Below are positions 23,980-33,251 of a stretch of 45,025 nucleotides of DNA, piece by piece (within the stretch, counting starts at the first letter, position 1; the number at the start of each line of letters is the position of its first letter). Both the position numbers and the translations under genes were made by a program. Below the pieces are notes generated by a model. That model worked only from the letters and a program-made list of their open reading frames with translations. It was not told the DNA's origin and searched no databases. Origin of the DNA: an uncultured Bacteroidales bacterium. Its GTDB lineage: Bacteria; Bacteroidota; Bacteroidia; Bacteroidales; Bacteroidaceae. The stretch is from contig CAMGGA010000003.1 in assembly GCA_946055515.1 (NCBI GenBank), positions 1 through 45,025 of the forward strand, in the 5' to 3' direction.

Positions 23980-25137
23980 ATGAAAAAGCTCTCATTATTG
24001 CTTACCCTCTTCCTCGCCCTCTCCACCGCGGCCTGCGGCGGCAACGACGACCCCGAGCAGCCCACACCGCCCCCGGGTGGCGATACGGAAAAGCCCGATG
24101 AACCTTCCAAGCCCGACCTGTCCCAGCCCGAACCGATTACGGACTTCGTGCGCGGTGCGGACATCAGCTGGTACACCGAGATGGCTGCCGGCGGAAAGAA
24201 GTTCTACGACGCCCAGGGCACTGCCCACGACTGTCCTGCGCTGATGCGTTCCATCGGCATGAATGCGGTGCGGCTCCGCGTGTGGGTCAATCCGGAGCGG
24301 AAAGGCTGTGGCAGCTATTCCGACGCGGCCGACGTGCTGGCCAAGGCCAAGGCGTGCCATGCGGCTGGACTGAACCTCATGATTGACTTCCACTTCTCCG
24401 ACTGGTGGGCCGACCCCTCGCGCCAGGACATGCCGCTCGACTGGGCCGATAAGGACTTCGACGGACTCTGCACGGCGGTGGCTGACCATGTGCGCTCGGT
24501 GCTCACAGACCTGAAGCAGGCCGGCCTGCCCGTGGCTTGGGTGCAGGTGGGCAACGAAACGCGCAACGGCATGATGCACCCCGCAGGCCAGCTCTGGGAC
24601 AACAAGGGCGACTTGCCCAATGGCTGGAAACAGTTTGCCACGCTCTACATGGCAGGCTACAACGCCGCGAAGGAAGTCTACCCCGAGGCTTTCGTGATGC
24701 CCCACCTCAACCACGCCTACGAGGACAACCTCTGGTGGTTCGACAAGTTCAAGGCCGCGGGGGCGCAGATGGACATGATTGCCCTGTCGCACTATCCCCA
24801 GGCGGACAATGATGCGCAGACTTGGGGCGCACTCAACGAAGCCGCTGTGGCACAAATCAAAAAACTCCAGGCGCGCTACGGGGTGCCCGTCGTGGTCTCG
24901 GAGTTCGGCGTGAAGGTGGCAAACGAGTCGCTCGCCACGCAGGTGGCCAAGGACTTCATGACGAAGGCCCGCGCCCTGGGCGTGAAGGTCTGTGCAGGTG
25001 TGTTCTACTGGGAACCCGAGGTCTACGGCAGCTGGCGCCCGCAGTGGTACGTGCCGCTCGGCTGGGGTGCCTACGACATGGGGGCCTTCACCTCCACAGG
25101 CCGCCCGAGCAAGGTGCTCGAGCCTTGGGCGAAGTGA
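23980..25137 (+). CDS. GH53 arabinogalactan endo-beta-1,4-galactanase lipoprotein
   Basis: 385 residues. Lipoprotein signal with Cys19 (STAAC) followed by GGNDDPE, then a Pro-rich linker (about 25-52) that would hold the enzyme off the membrane. The catalytic domain has the GH53 start RGADISWYTEM and INxVRLRVWVNP-type strand (MNAVRLRVWVNP), acid/base Glu193 in QVGNETRNG and nucleophile Glu308 in VVVSEFGVK. It cuts the galactan side chains of type I arabinogalactan/pectin; the GH2 enzyme upstream would release galactose from the products. No SusCD pair or regulator adjoins. Confidence 0.92.
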   Translation: MKKLSLLLTLFLALSTAACGGNDDPEQPTPPPGGDTEKPDEPSKPDLSQPEPITDFVRGADISWYTEMAAGGKKFYDAQGTAHDCPALMRSIGMNAVRLRVWVNPERKGCGSYSDAADVLAKAKACHAAGLNLMIDFHFSDWWADPSRQDMPLDWADKDFDGLCTAVADHVRSVLTDLKQAGLPVAWVQVGNETRNGMMHPAGQLWDNKGDLPNGWKQFATLYMAGYNAAKEVYPEAFVMPHLNHAYEDNLWWFDKFKAAGAQMDMIALSHYPQADNDAQTWGALNEAAVAQIKKLQARYGVPVVVSEFGVKVANESLATQVAKDFMTKARALGVKVCAGVFYWEPEVYGSWRPQWYVPLGWGAYDMGAFTSTGRPSKVLEPWAK

Positions 25138-25171
25138 CCACGCCGCGCGCCGGAAGTATTTGCCGATTCTT

Positions 25172-25308
25172 TGCGTAGTTCGAGCGTTCAAGAAACTTGA
25201 TGAAGGAGCATCGCGCTTTACCCAGCGTGGTGCTCCTTTGGGTAGCGCTGCCCCGGGCTGTGGTCTCATGGCCCCTTCTTCAAGTTCCTTGAGCGCTCGA
25301 ACTTCGCA
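25172..25308. repeat. Large inverted repeat between GH53 and ArnT-like gene
   Basis: Arms of 34 bp (25172-25205 and 25275-25308) pair with only four mismatches; the 69-bp interior contains a further GCGCTTTACCCA / TGGGTAGCGCT pairing. The structure sits between two genes on the same strand. It could fold as a very stable RNA hairpin (terminator without T-run) or be a MITE-like repeat. Confidence 0.75.
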
Positions 25309-25392
25309 CTAACGAACGCTCCAAACCACCCCAAAATGCGGGGCAGGGGAAAACAATCGGGGCGCGGGGGCGTGCATACGGCTGAATTGTTG

Positions 25393-25400
25393 TAGCTTTG
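25393..25400 (+). promoter_or_regulatory. Promoter -7 box of ArnT-like operon
   Basis: TAGCTTTG fits TAnnTTTG. The start of transcription (~25407) would leave only 8 nt before ATG 25415, so ATG 25430 or 25442 may be the real start. No -33 box is clear. Confidence 0.5.
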
Positions 25401-25414
25401 CGGGCAAATCCCTA

Positions 25415-27151
25415 ATGCGCTCCTTTTTTATGAACGACTGGATGAATGTGAGCACGCGGAAAGTTTCCCTCCTGCTCGCACTGCTCTGCTTCTGTACGCT
25501 CGTACCTTTTCTCGGCGACACGCTCTTCAACACACGCGGCGAACCGCGCGAGGCGGTGGTGGCCCTCAGCATGTGGCAGGACGGCAATTGGATTCTCCCC
25601 ATCAACAACGGAGTGGACTTGGCCTACAAGCCGCCTTTCTTCCATTGGCTCGTGGCGCTGTGCTCCCTCCTGACGGGAGGCGTCACGGAGTTTGCCTCAC
25701 GCCTCCCGAGTGCCCTGGCGCTTCTGTTCCTGGTGGTGGCGACCTTCCGCTTCTATGCACGGCGCGGCGCACAGGACGTGGCGCTGCTCACGGCGCTCGT
25801 GTTGCTCACGAACTTCGAGGTGCACCGGGCGGGCGTGGCCTGCCGCGTGGATATGGTGCTTACGCTGATGATGGTACTGGCGCTCTATGCGCTCTACGCC
25901 TGGGCGGAACGCAACCTGCGTGGCATCCCCTGGTTCGGTGTGCTGGCGCTGAGCGGGGCTTTCCTGAGCAAGGGGCCTGTGGGGCTGGCGTTGCCGCTGG
26001 GCGTAGTGGGCGTGTTCTGTCTGCTGCGCGGTTTCGGGCTGTGGCGCACAGTCTGGAAATGCGTGGTCGTGGCGCTGCTCAGTTGTGTGCTGCCTTTGGC
26101 GTGGTACGTGGCGGCCTACGCGCAGGGCGGCGAGCGCTTCCTGGCTTTGGTCTATGAAGAAAACGTGCTCCGGCTGCTCGGCAAAATGAGTTACGAGAGC
26201 CACGTAAACCCTTGGCCCTACAACGTGATGACAATCGTTGCGGGTTTTGTTCCCTATACCCTCCTCGCCCTTTTTGCGCTTTTCGTGGTGCGGTGGCGGC
26301 GTCCGTCGGGCCGTCCCGCGCAGTGGTGGGCACAGCTCCGCCGCCACGTGGCAACAGTCCCGCCCGAAAGGCTCTATACCTTCCTCTGCTTCGCCCTCAT
26401 TTTCGTGTTCTACTGCATCCCGAAGAGCAAGCGCAGCGTATATCTCCTCCCTGTCTATCCCTTCCTGGCCTACTATGTGGCCCGGCTCATTCTCTGGCTC
26501 CGCGACCGCCATGTCCGTGTGCTGCAAGCGTTTGGCTACCTCTTGGGCGGTCTTTCTCTGCTCCTCTGTATGGCCTTCGCCGTACTGCGCTTGGGGCTGG
26601 TGCCCGAAAGCGTGGTGGGCAACGGTTCGCACAGCGCACAGAACCTGGCGATGCTGCGGGCGCTGGCTTCGGGGCCGCTGGGTGTGCTGGAGTGGGTGGC
26701 CGCGGCGTTCCCTTTGGCGGCGGCCTTGTATTTCTGGAAAATGCGCCGCGCCGCACACAGGCTGGTCTGGGCTTTGGTGGCGCAGGTGGTGTGTGTGTTC
26801 GTGGTGCTGGATGCGGTCTACCTGCCGCTGGTGCTGAACACGAAGAGCGACAAGCCGCAGGCTGACTTTGTGGCGCAAACGGTGCCCGAGGGTCGGGTCT
26901 ATTCCTTCCGCCGCGATGTGACGCCGGGCAATCCGCTCCACCCGTTCACCATCAATTTCTACCTCGGCGACCGCGTCGTGCCCTTCGAGGCGTTCCGCCC
27001 CGCCGAAGGCTACCTGCTGATGGGCGAGGGCGATGAGGAAGTGTTCCGCGAACGTTTTGCCGACTATGACCTCCATCTGGTGCGCGACTTCCACCACCGC
27101 AGTTGTGACGACCGCCGCATGTTGTACTTCTACCACTTCTGCAAGCGATGA
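25415..27151 (+). CDS. ArnT-like glycosyltransferase (GT39/GT83 fold)
   Basis: 578 residues; integral membrane protein with about 11-12 hydrophobic segments and a soluble C-terminal domain from about 480. The first periplasmic loop has RGEPREA (catalytic acidic residue) and the next KPPFFHW, both typical of ArnT/PMT-type enzymes that use an undecaprenyl- or dolichyl-phosphate sugar as donor on the periplasmic face. Downstream GtrA and GtrB-like genes supply flipping and synthesis of such a donor, making a three-gene module that decorates a surface lipid or glycan. Acceptor unknown. Start is uncertain (25415, 25430 or 25442). Confidence 0.85.
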   Translation: MRSFFMNDWMNVSTRKVSLLLALLCFCTLVPFLGDTLFNTRGEPREAVVALSMWQDGNWILPINNGVDLAYKPPFFHWLVALCSLLTGGVTEFASRLPSALALLFLVVATFRFYARRGAQDVALLTALVLLTNFEVHRAGVACRVDMVLTLMMVLALYALYAWAERNLRGIPWFGVLALSGAFLSKGPVGLALPLGVVGVFCLLRGFGLWRTVWKCVVVALLSCVLPLAWYVAAYAQGGERFLALVYEENVLRLLGKMSYESHVNPWPYNVMTIVAGFVPYTLLALFALFVVRWRRPSGRPAQWWAQLRRHVATVPPERLYTFLCFALIFVFYCIPKSKRSVYLLPVYPFLAYYVARLILWLRDRHVRVLQAFGYLLGGLSLLLCMAFAVLRLGLVPESVVGNGSHSAQNLAMLRALASGPLGVLEWVAAAFPLAAALYFWKMRRAAHRLVWALVAQVVCVFVVLDAVYLPLVLNTKSDKPQADFVAQTVPEGRVYSFRRDVTPGNPLHPFTINFYLGDRVVPFEAFRPAEGYLLMGEGDEEVFRERFADYDLHLVRDFHHRSCDDRRMLYFYHFCKR

Positions 27152-27519
27152 GGCGGCCCGCATGGACGGGGCAGGCCCTGCGCTTTGCCCTGGTGGGCGG
27201 CTTGGCCACGGCGCTCCACTACGGCCTCTATTGGCTGTTGCTCCGCTGGCTTTCCCCCACAGTGGCCTACGCCTTGGGCTACGCGGTGAGCTTTCTGGCG
27301 AACTTCTACCTCACGGCCTGGTTTACCTTCGGCACCGGCCCTTCGTGGGCCAAGCTCGCGGGGATGGGAGGGGCACACGCCGTGAACTTCCTGCTCCATA
27401 TCGTGCTGCTCGAGGTGTTCCTCGGGTTGGGCGTTCCGCCGCGGTGGGCGCCGCTGCCGGTGTTTGCCGTGGCCATTCCCGTGAACTTTCTCCTGGTGCG
27501 CCGGGTGTTCCGCCACTGA
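27148..27519 (+). CDS. GtrA family membrane protein
   Basis: 123 residues with four membrane segments, the GtrA fold (FALVGGLATALHYGLYW, YALGYAVSFLANFYLTAWFTF, ending RRVFRH). Proteins of this family are thought to flip undecaprenyl-phosphate-linked sugars to the periplasm. Start overlaps the ArnT-like stop (ATGA, 27148-27151), so translation is coupled. Confidence 0.85.
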   Translation: MRRPAWTGQALRFALVGGLATALHYGLYWLLLRWLSPTVAYALGYAVSFLANFYLTAWFTFGTGPSWAKLAGMGGAHAVNFLLHIVLLEVFLGLGVPPRWAPLPVFAVAIPVNFLLVRRVFRH

Positions 27520-27563
27520 GGGCCGCGGCAGGTTTCCCTCAATAACAATAATCCACTACGCTC

Positions 27564-28535
27564 ATGACTTTTTCTCCCAAAAGCCTCCTCATCGTTGTCC
27601 CTTGCTACAACGAGGAAGCAGTGCTCTCCGAAACGACGTCACGCCTCGTGGCGCTCTGCCGCAGCCTCCAGGATACGCAGGCGGTAGACCGTGCCGCTGT
27701 GCTCTATGTGGACGACGGCAGTGGCGACGCTACCTGGAACTGCATCGAACAGCATGCGACTGCGTATCCTGAGGTGGGCGGACTGAAACTGGCGCACAAC
27801 GTGGGCCACCAGCAGGCGCTCTGGGCGGGGCTCGAGTATGCGGCCCGCGTGGCGGATGCGGCGGTCTCTATCGACGCGGACCTGCAGGACGACGTGGAGG
27901 CCATCGTCGAGATGGTGGACCGCTGGCGCGAAGGGGCAGATGTGGTGTTCGGCGTGCGCCGCGAACGGAGGACGGACACGTGCTTCAAGCGCACCACGGC
28001 CCTGGCCTTCTATTCGCTCATGCGCCGCATGAACGGCAACATGGTCTATAACCACGCCGACTTCCGCCTGATGTCGCGCCGCGCCCTGGAGGCGCTGATG
28101 GCCTATCCCGAGCGCAACCTCTTCCTCCGCGGCATGGTGGCCTCGATGGGCTTCCCCACGGCGCGGGTCTACTACGACCGTCAGGAACGCTTCGCGGGCG
28201 AATCGAAATATCCCTTCCGCAAGATGCTGGCCTTCGCCATCGACGGCATCACGTCGTTCTCGGTGCGTCCCTTGCAGTACATCTCGCTCCTCGGCCTCGT
28301 CTTCATGGCCATCTCGTTCTTCGCCATCGTCTACGGTGTGGTGGTTTGGCTGGAGGGTCGCACCATCGCCGGCTGGACTTCGCTCCTCGTGAGCCTCTGG
28401 TTCATTGGCGGAGCGCTCCTCCTTGCCTGCGGCATCATCGGCGAGTATGTGGGCAAAATCTATACGGAGGTGAAGCGCCGCCCGAGGTATTTTGTCGAAA
28501 AGGACCTGAAGGCGAAGCGCCTCGAACAACCTTAG
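27564..28535 (+). CDS. GT2 polyprenyl-phosphate glycosyltransferase (GtrB/DPM1-like)
   Basis: 323 residues. GT-A domain at 8-220 with VVPCYNEEAVL, YVDDGSGDAT, NVGHQQALWAGL and the DxD-type SIDADLQDD; RFAGESKYPF and two C-terminal membrane segments (about 235-300) identify the GtrB/DPM1-like subgroup that loads a sugar from a nucleotide donor onto undecaprenyl phosphate. Third gene of the ArnT-GtrA-GtrB set, 44 bp after GtrA. Sugar (glucose, mannose, aminosugar) cannot be read. Confidence 0.9.
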   Translation: MTFSPKSLLIVVPCYNEEAVLSETTSRLVALCRSLQDTQAVDRAAVLYVDDGSGDATWNCIEQHATAYPEVGGLKLAHNVGHQQALWAGLEYAARVADAAVSIDADLQDDVEAIVEMVDRWREGADVVFGVRRERRTDTCFKRTTALAFYSLMRRMNGNMVYNHADFRLMSRRALEALMAYPERNLFLRGMVASMGFPTARVYYDRQERFAGESKYPFRKMLAFAIDGITSFSVRPLQYISLLGLVFMAISFFAIVYGVVVWLEGRTIAGWTSLLVSLWFIGGALLLACGIIGEYVGKIYTEVKRRPRYFVEKDLKAKRLEQP

Positions 28536-28590
28536 CCTTTCCTCTATCTCCCATAACCTGGCGCCTGGCGCCCCAAAAGATCTATTACTC

Positions 28591-31053
28591 ATGAAAAATC
28601 TATTCCTCTCCTCTATCCTCGCGTTGGCTGCCACTACGGCTGCGGCGCAACACGAGGTTTGGTTTAACCAGCCCACTTCTTCGGGCGGCGCATCCTGCTG
28701 GTGGCAGGGCATTCCCGAAGACCAGCGAGCCACGGTCAAGCCAGTGGCTGCGGGGGGCATGAACTGGAATGTAGACTCGGAATGGGAACAGCGCTCCCTG
28801 CCCTTGGGCAACGGCAGCATCGGCTGCAACGTGATGGGCAGCATCTCTATGGAACGCTACACGCTGAACGAAAAGACGCTCTGGCGCGGCGGACCGAACA
28901 CGGCCAAGGGACCGGCAGACTATTGGGCCATGAACAAGGAATCGGCCCACTTGCTGTCCGAAATCCGCCAGGCTTTCACCGACGGCGACTGGAACAAGGC
29001 GGCCATCCTCACGGCCCAGAACTTCAACAGCACCGTGCCCTACGAGGCAACGGGCGAACCGCAGTTCCGCTTCGGTTCGTTCACCACCATGGGCGAACTC
29101 CTCGTGGCCACGGGGCTGGACGATTCGTCCGTCAGTGACTACCGCCGTGCCCTCTCGCTCGATTCGGCCTACGCTGCGGTGCAGTTCTCCACGGCAGACG
29201 GGGTCCGCTACGAGCGCCGCACCTTTGTCTCGTATCCGGCCAACGTGATGGCCGTGCGCTTCTCGGCATCGCGCCCGGGGCTGCAGCACCTGCAAATCAC
29301 CTACAACCCCTCGCCCGTGGGTGAAGGGAAGTTTACGGACGAAGGCCAGGGTCGCCTCACCTACCGCGGCGAACTGGACAACAACCACCTCCGCTACACC
29401 GTGCGCCTGCAGGCCATTCCCAAGGGGGGCAGCGTGAGCTACCGCGACGGCAGACTCTTCGTGGACGGGGCGGACGAAGTGGTCATCCTGCTCACGGCAG
29501 ACACGGACTACAAGCCGAACTTCAACCCGGACTTCAACGACCCCAAGACCTACGTGGGCACCGATCCCGACGCGACGACGAAGGGCTGGCTCACCGCGGC
29601 GGCCAAGCAGGGCTTTGACCGCCTCTTCAAGGAACACCTGAAGGACTACGCCCCGCTCTTCAACCGCGTGAAGTTTGAACTCGACGGACCTTCATCGGCC
29701 GCGCCGACCAACGAGCGTCTCGCCGCCTATCGCAAGGGACAGGCCGACCAGGGGCTGGAAGCACTGTACTTCCAGTTTGGCCGCTACCTGCTCATCGCTT
29801 CCTCGCGCCCCGGCAACTTGCCCGCAAACCTGCAGGGCATTTGGCACAACAATGTGGACGGCCCCTGGCGCGTGGACTACCACAACAACATCAACCTGCA
29901 GATGAACTACTGGCCCGCGCTCTGCACCAACCTCGCCGAGTGTGCCGAGCCGCTCACGGACTTTATCCGCCTGCTCGAAAAGCCCGGCGAACGAACGGCA
30001 AAGGCTTATTGGGGCGCACGCGGCTGGGCTGCGGGCATCTCGGCCAACATATTCGGCTTCACCGCTCCGCTTGAAGGCGCCGATATGTCGTGGAATTACA
30101 ATCCGATGGCCGCATCGTGGCTCGCCACCCACCTGTGGGACTACTACGACTACACGCGCGATATCCGCTTCCTCCGCGAAACGGCCTACCCCTTGATGAA
30201 GGGCTGTGCGCTCTTCTGCGAGGATTTCCTCTGGCAGAAGCCTGACGGCACGCTGACGGCCGCTCCGTCCACCTCGCCCGAACACGGCCCCGTGGACGAG
30301 GGTACGACGTTTACCCACGCCGTGGTGCGCGAAATCCTCTTGGACTGCATCGAGGCCGCCCGCGCGCTGCAGACGGACTATGCCGAAGTGGTGCGCTGGC
30401 AGCATATCCTCGACAAGCTGGCACCCTACGCCATCGGCCGCTATGGTCAGCTGATGGAATGGAGCCGCGACATCGACGACCCGAAGGATGAGCACCGCCA
30501 CGTGAACCACCTCTTCGGCCTCCACCCGGGCCACTCCATCTCTCCGCTCACCACGCCCGAACTGGCCAAGGCTTCGCGCGTCGTGCTGGAGCACCGCGGC
30601 GACGGCGCCACGGGCTGGAGCATGGGCTGGAAGCTGAACCAGTGGGCACGCCTCCACGACGGCAACCACTCCTACCTCCTCTTCGGCAACTTGCTGAAGA
30701 ACGGCACGGCCGACAACCTCTGGGACGTACACCCGCCTTACCAAATCGACGGCAACTTCGGCGGCACCGCCGGCGTGGCCGAGATGTTGCTCCAGAGCCA
30801 TGCGGGCTGCATCGACCTGCTCCCCTCGTTGCCTGACGCCTGGGCCAGCGGCCACATCGGCGGCCTGCGGGCACGCGGCAACTTCGGCGTGGACATCCGC
30901 TGGGTCAAGGGAAAGCTCCAGGAAGCCGTCATCACCTCGGGTTCGGGCGAAAAGTGCCACGTGCGCTACGGCGACCTGCGGCTCGATTTCCCGACGAAGA
31001 AAGGCAAGCGCTACACCGTGGTGCTCCGCGAGGGCAAGCTCTCGTTGCGGTAG
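28591..31053 (+). CDS. GH95 family alpha-L-fucosidase, secreted
   Basis: 820 residues with signal peptide 1-19 (ALAATTAAAQ). Order: N-terminal beta-sandwich (about 20-300, with LPLGNGSIGCNVMG and TLNEKTLWRGGP), linker, (alpha/alpha)6 barrel (about 350-740) and C-terminal beta domain. Residues matching the characterised Bifidobacterium GH95 active site are present: Asn433 and Asn435 in NINLQMNYW, Glu564 in TSPEHGP and Asp720 in YQIDGNFGG. Inverting hydrolase of alpha-1,2-fucosyl or, in some subgroups, alpha-L-galactosyl residues of host or plant glycans. Stands alone behind the GT module; ychF follows at 67 bp. Confidence 0.92.
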   Translation: MKNLFLSSILALAATTAAAQHEVWFNQPTSSGGASCWWQGIPEDQRATVKPVAAGGMNWNVDSEWEQRSLPLGNGSIGCNVMGSISMERYTLNEKTLWRGGPNTAKGPADYWAMNKESAHLLSEIRQAFTDGDWNKAAILTAQNFNSTVPYEATGEPQFRFGSFTTMGELLVATGLDDSSVSDYRRALSLDSAYAAVQFSTADGVRYERRTFVSYPANVMAVRFSASRPGLQHLQITYNPSPVGEGKFTDEGQGRLTYRGELDNNHLRYTVRLQAIPKGGSVSYRDGRLFVDGADEVVILLTADTDYKPNFNPDFNDPKTYVGTDPDATTKGWLTAAAKQGFDRLFKEHLKDYAPLFNRVKFELDGPSSAAPTNERLAAYRKGQADQGLEALYFQFGRYLLIASSRPGNLPANLQGIWHNNVDGPWRVDYHNNINLQMNYWPALCTNLAECAEPLTDFIRLLEKPGERTAKAYWGARGWAAGISANIFGFTAPLEGADMSWNYNPMAASWLATHLWDYYDYTRDIRFLRETAYPLMKGCALFCEDFLWQKPDGTLTAAPSTSPEHGPVDEGTTFTHAVVREILLDCIEAARALQTDYAEVVRWQHILDKLAPYAIGRYGQLMEWSRDIDDPKDEHRHVNHLFGLHPGHSISPLTTPELAKASRVVLEHRGDGATGWSMGWKLNQWARLHDGNHSYLLFGNLLKNGTADNLWDVHPPYQIDGNFGGTAGVAEMLLQSHAGCIDLLPSLPDAWASGHIGGLRARGNFGVDIRWVKGKLQEAVITSGSGEKCHVRYGDLRLDFPTKKGKRYTVVLREGKLSLR

Positions 31054-31120
31054 CGACACCGCGGCGGGCAGCCCCTCCATTTTCATGAATAAAATCAAAC
31101 AAGAAACAAAGTAATATCCA

Positions 31121-32224
31121 ATGAGTTTACAATGTGGCATTGTGGGCCTCCCCAACGTGGGGAAGTCCACCCTGTTCAACTGCCTGAGTAATGCCAAGGC
31201 ACAATCGGCGAATTTCCCCTTCTGCACCATAGAGCCCAACGTCGGCGTCATCACGGTGCCCGACGAGCGCCTCACGAAGTTGGCCGAACTCGTACACCCC
31301 GGGCGCATCGTGCCGACCACGGTGGAAATCGTGGACATCGCGGGCCTCGTGAAGGGCGCCTCGAAGGGCGAGGGACTGGGCAACCAGTTCTTGGGAAACA
31401 TCCGTGAGACGGATGCCATCATCCACGTGCTCCGCTGCTTCGACGACGGCAACGTGGTCCATGTGGACGGTTCGGTGAACCCCGTGCGCGACAAGGAAAT
31501 CATCGACACCGAGCTCCAGCTGAAGGACCTCGAGACCGTGGAGAACCGCATCAAGCGCGTGGAAAAGATTGCACAGGTCGGCGGCGACAAGAATGCCAAG
31601 ACCGAGTACGGCGTGCTCCTCGCCTACCGCGAAGCCCTGCTCCAGGGAAAGAGCGCACGCAGCGTGCAGTTCGAAACCCGCGAAGAGCAGCAGGCTGCCA
31701 AGGGCTTGTTCCTCCTCACTTCGAAGCCCGTGCTCTACGTCTGCAACGTCGATGAGGCTTCGGCCGCCACGGGCAACCACTATGTCGAGGAAGTGCGCGA
31801 AGCAGTGAAGGAAGAAGGCGCCGAAGTGCTCGTGCTGGCCGCACAGACCGAAGCGGACATCGCAGAACTCGAAACCTACGAGGAACGCCAGATGTTTCTC
31901 CAGGACGTGGGCCTCGAGGAGAGCGGCTGCAACCGCTTGATCAAAACGGCCTATCGCATGCTCGAACTCGAGACCTTCATCACGGCGGGCGAGATGGAAG
32001 TGAAGGCATGGACCTACCGCCGCGGCTGGAAGGCCCCGCAGTGCGCCGGCGTCATCCACACCGATTTCGAGAAAGGCTTCATCCGCGCCGAAGTCATCAA
32101 GTACGACGACTACGTGCGCCTCGGCTCCGAGGCCGCCGTGCGCGAGGCGGGCTTGCTCCATGTCGAAGGCAAGGAATACGTGGTGCAGGACGGCGACATC
32201 ATGCACTTCCGCTTCAACGTCTAA
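31121..32224 (+). CDS. ychF: YchF/OLA1-type ATPase
   Basis: 367 residues. Walker A GLPNVGKST at 8-16, NFPFCTIEPN switch, VDIAGLVKGAS G3 region, central coiled coil, and C-terminal TGS domain with the GAGEMEVKAWTYRRG and VQDGDIMHFRFNV end. Obg-family enzyme that binds ATP better than GTP and associates with the ribosome. Typical length; very well conserved. Confidence 0.96.
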   Translation: MSLQCGIVGLPNVGKSTLFNCLSNAKAQSANFPFCTIEPNVGVITVPDERLTKLAELVHPGRIVPTTVEIVDIAGLVKGASKGEGLGNQFLGNIRETDAIIHVLRCFDDGNVVHVDGSVNPVRDKEIIDTELQLKDLETVENRIKRVEKIAQVGGDKNAKTEYGVLLAYREALLQGKSARSVQFETREEQQAAKGLFLLTSKPVLYVCNVDEASAATGNHYVEEVREAVKEEGAEVLVLAAQTEADIAELETYEERQMFLQDVGLEESGCNRLIKTAYRMLELETFITAGEMEVKAWTYRRGWKAPQCAGVIHTDFEKGFIRAEVIKYDDYVRLGSEAAVREAGLLHVEGKEYVVQDGDIMHFRFNV

Positions 32225-32269
32225 CCGCTTCTCCATTTCAGAACATTCTAACACAAAAACTCCTGCGTT

Positions 32270-33109
32270 ATGGTAATCTGGGACCCTTCGGAGGTGGCCT
32301 TCTCGCTGGGCTCGTTCGATGTGCGCTGGTACGGCCTGTGCTGGTGCATCGGACTGGCCATGGCCTACCTCGTGGTGATGAAACTCTACCAGCGGCAGCA
32401 AATCCCGCCCGAAAAGTTCGAGTCGCTCTTCCTCTACTGTTTTGTCGGCATCCTCGTCGGTGCCCGTCTCGGCCACTGCCTGTTCTACGAGCCCGGCTAT
32501 TTCCTGAGCCACCCCATCGAGATGGTGCTGCCGCTGCGTGAGACCCCCGATGGCGCCTGGCGCTTCACGGGCTATGCCGGCCTGGCCTCCCACGGCGGGA
32601 CGCTGGGCCTGATGGTCGCCCTCTGGATGTACGTGAGGAAGTACAAGGTAAACCTCATGCGCGTGCTGGACAACATCGCCGTGGCCACCCCGATAGCGGC
32701 CTGCTTCATTCGCTTGGGCAACTTGATGAACTCCGAAATCGTGGGCAAGCTGACCAGCTCGGACTACGGCTTCGTGTTCGTCCGCAACGGAGATACCCTG
32801 CCGCGCCACCCCGGGCAGCTCTACGAGGCCGTGGCCTATTTCCTCTTCTTCCTCGGCGGCCTGGTGCTCTACAAACTGCGCGAGAAGCGCGTAGGCCAGG
32901 GCTTCTTCTTCGGCTACTGCCTCACCACCATCTTCACCTTCCGCCTGCTCGTCGAGTGGGTGAAGGAAGTGCAAGAGCCTTGGGAAGTGGCCATGCAGCA
33001 AGCCATCGGGCTCAACCAGGGCCAGGTGCTGAGTCTGCCCTTCATCGCCCTGGGCCTCTACTGCATGCTGGGCGGAAAGTGGTGTAAGCGCCTGGGGGAA
33101 CAAGTTTGA
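32270..33109 (+). CDS. lgt: Prolipoprotein diacylglyceryl transferase
   Basis: 279 residues with seven membrane segments. Transfers diacylglycerol from phosphatidylglycerol to the lipobox Cys of prolipoproteins. Signatures: GARLGHCLFYEP, GLASHGGTLG, the family signature IRLGNLMNSEIVG with its Arg, and PRHPGQLYEA. 45 bp after ychF. It would serve the many lipoproteins of this window. Confidence 0.96.
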   Translation: MVIWDPSEVAFSLGSFDVRWYGLCWCIGLAMAYLVVMKLYQRQQIPPEKFESLFLYCFVGILVGARLGHCLFYEPGYFLSHPIEMVLPLRETPDGAWRFTGYAGLASHGGTLGLMVALWMYVRKYKVNLMRVLDNIAVATPIAACFIRLGNLMNSEIVGKLTSSDYGFVFVRNGDTLPRHPGQLYEAVAYFLFFLGGLVLYKLREKRVGQGFFFGYCLTTIFTFRLLVEWVKEVQEPWEVAMQQAIGLNQGQVLSLPFIALGLYCMLGGKWCKRLGEQV

Positions 33110-33188
33110 ACAAACCGAAAGGCACCGCTTCGTTTCTCTAAAAATCCCTAAGAACTCACCTGCGGGCCGCAGAAAGGGGCAGAACGCC

Positions 33189-33220
33189 TTTGCTTATCCT
33201 TGGCGTAATGACTACTTTTG
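33189..33220 (+). promoter_or_regulatory. Promoter of TPR lipoprotein gene
   Basis: TTTG (33189-33192), 20 bp, TACTTTTG (33213-33220); leader about 25 nt before ATG 33252. Confidence 0.75.
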
Positions 33221-33251
33221 CAGCTCGCAAACAAACATATTATATCTTTCC

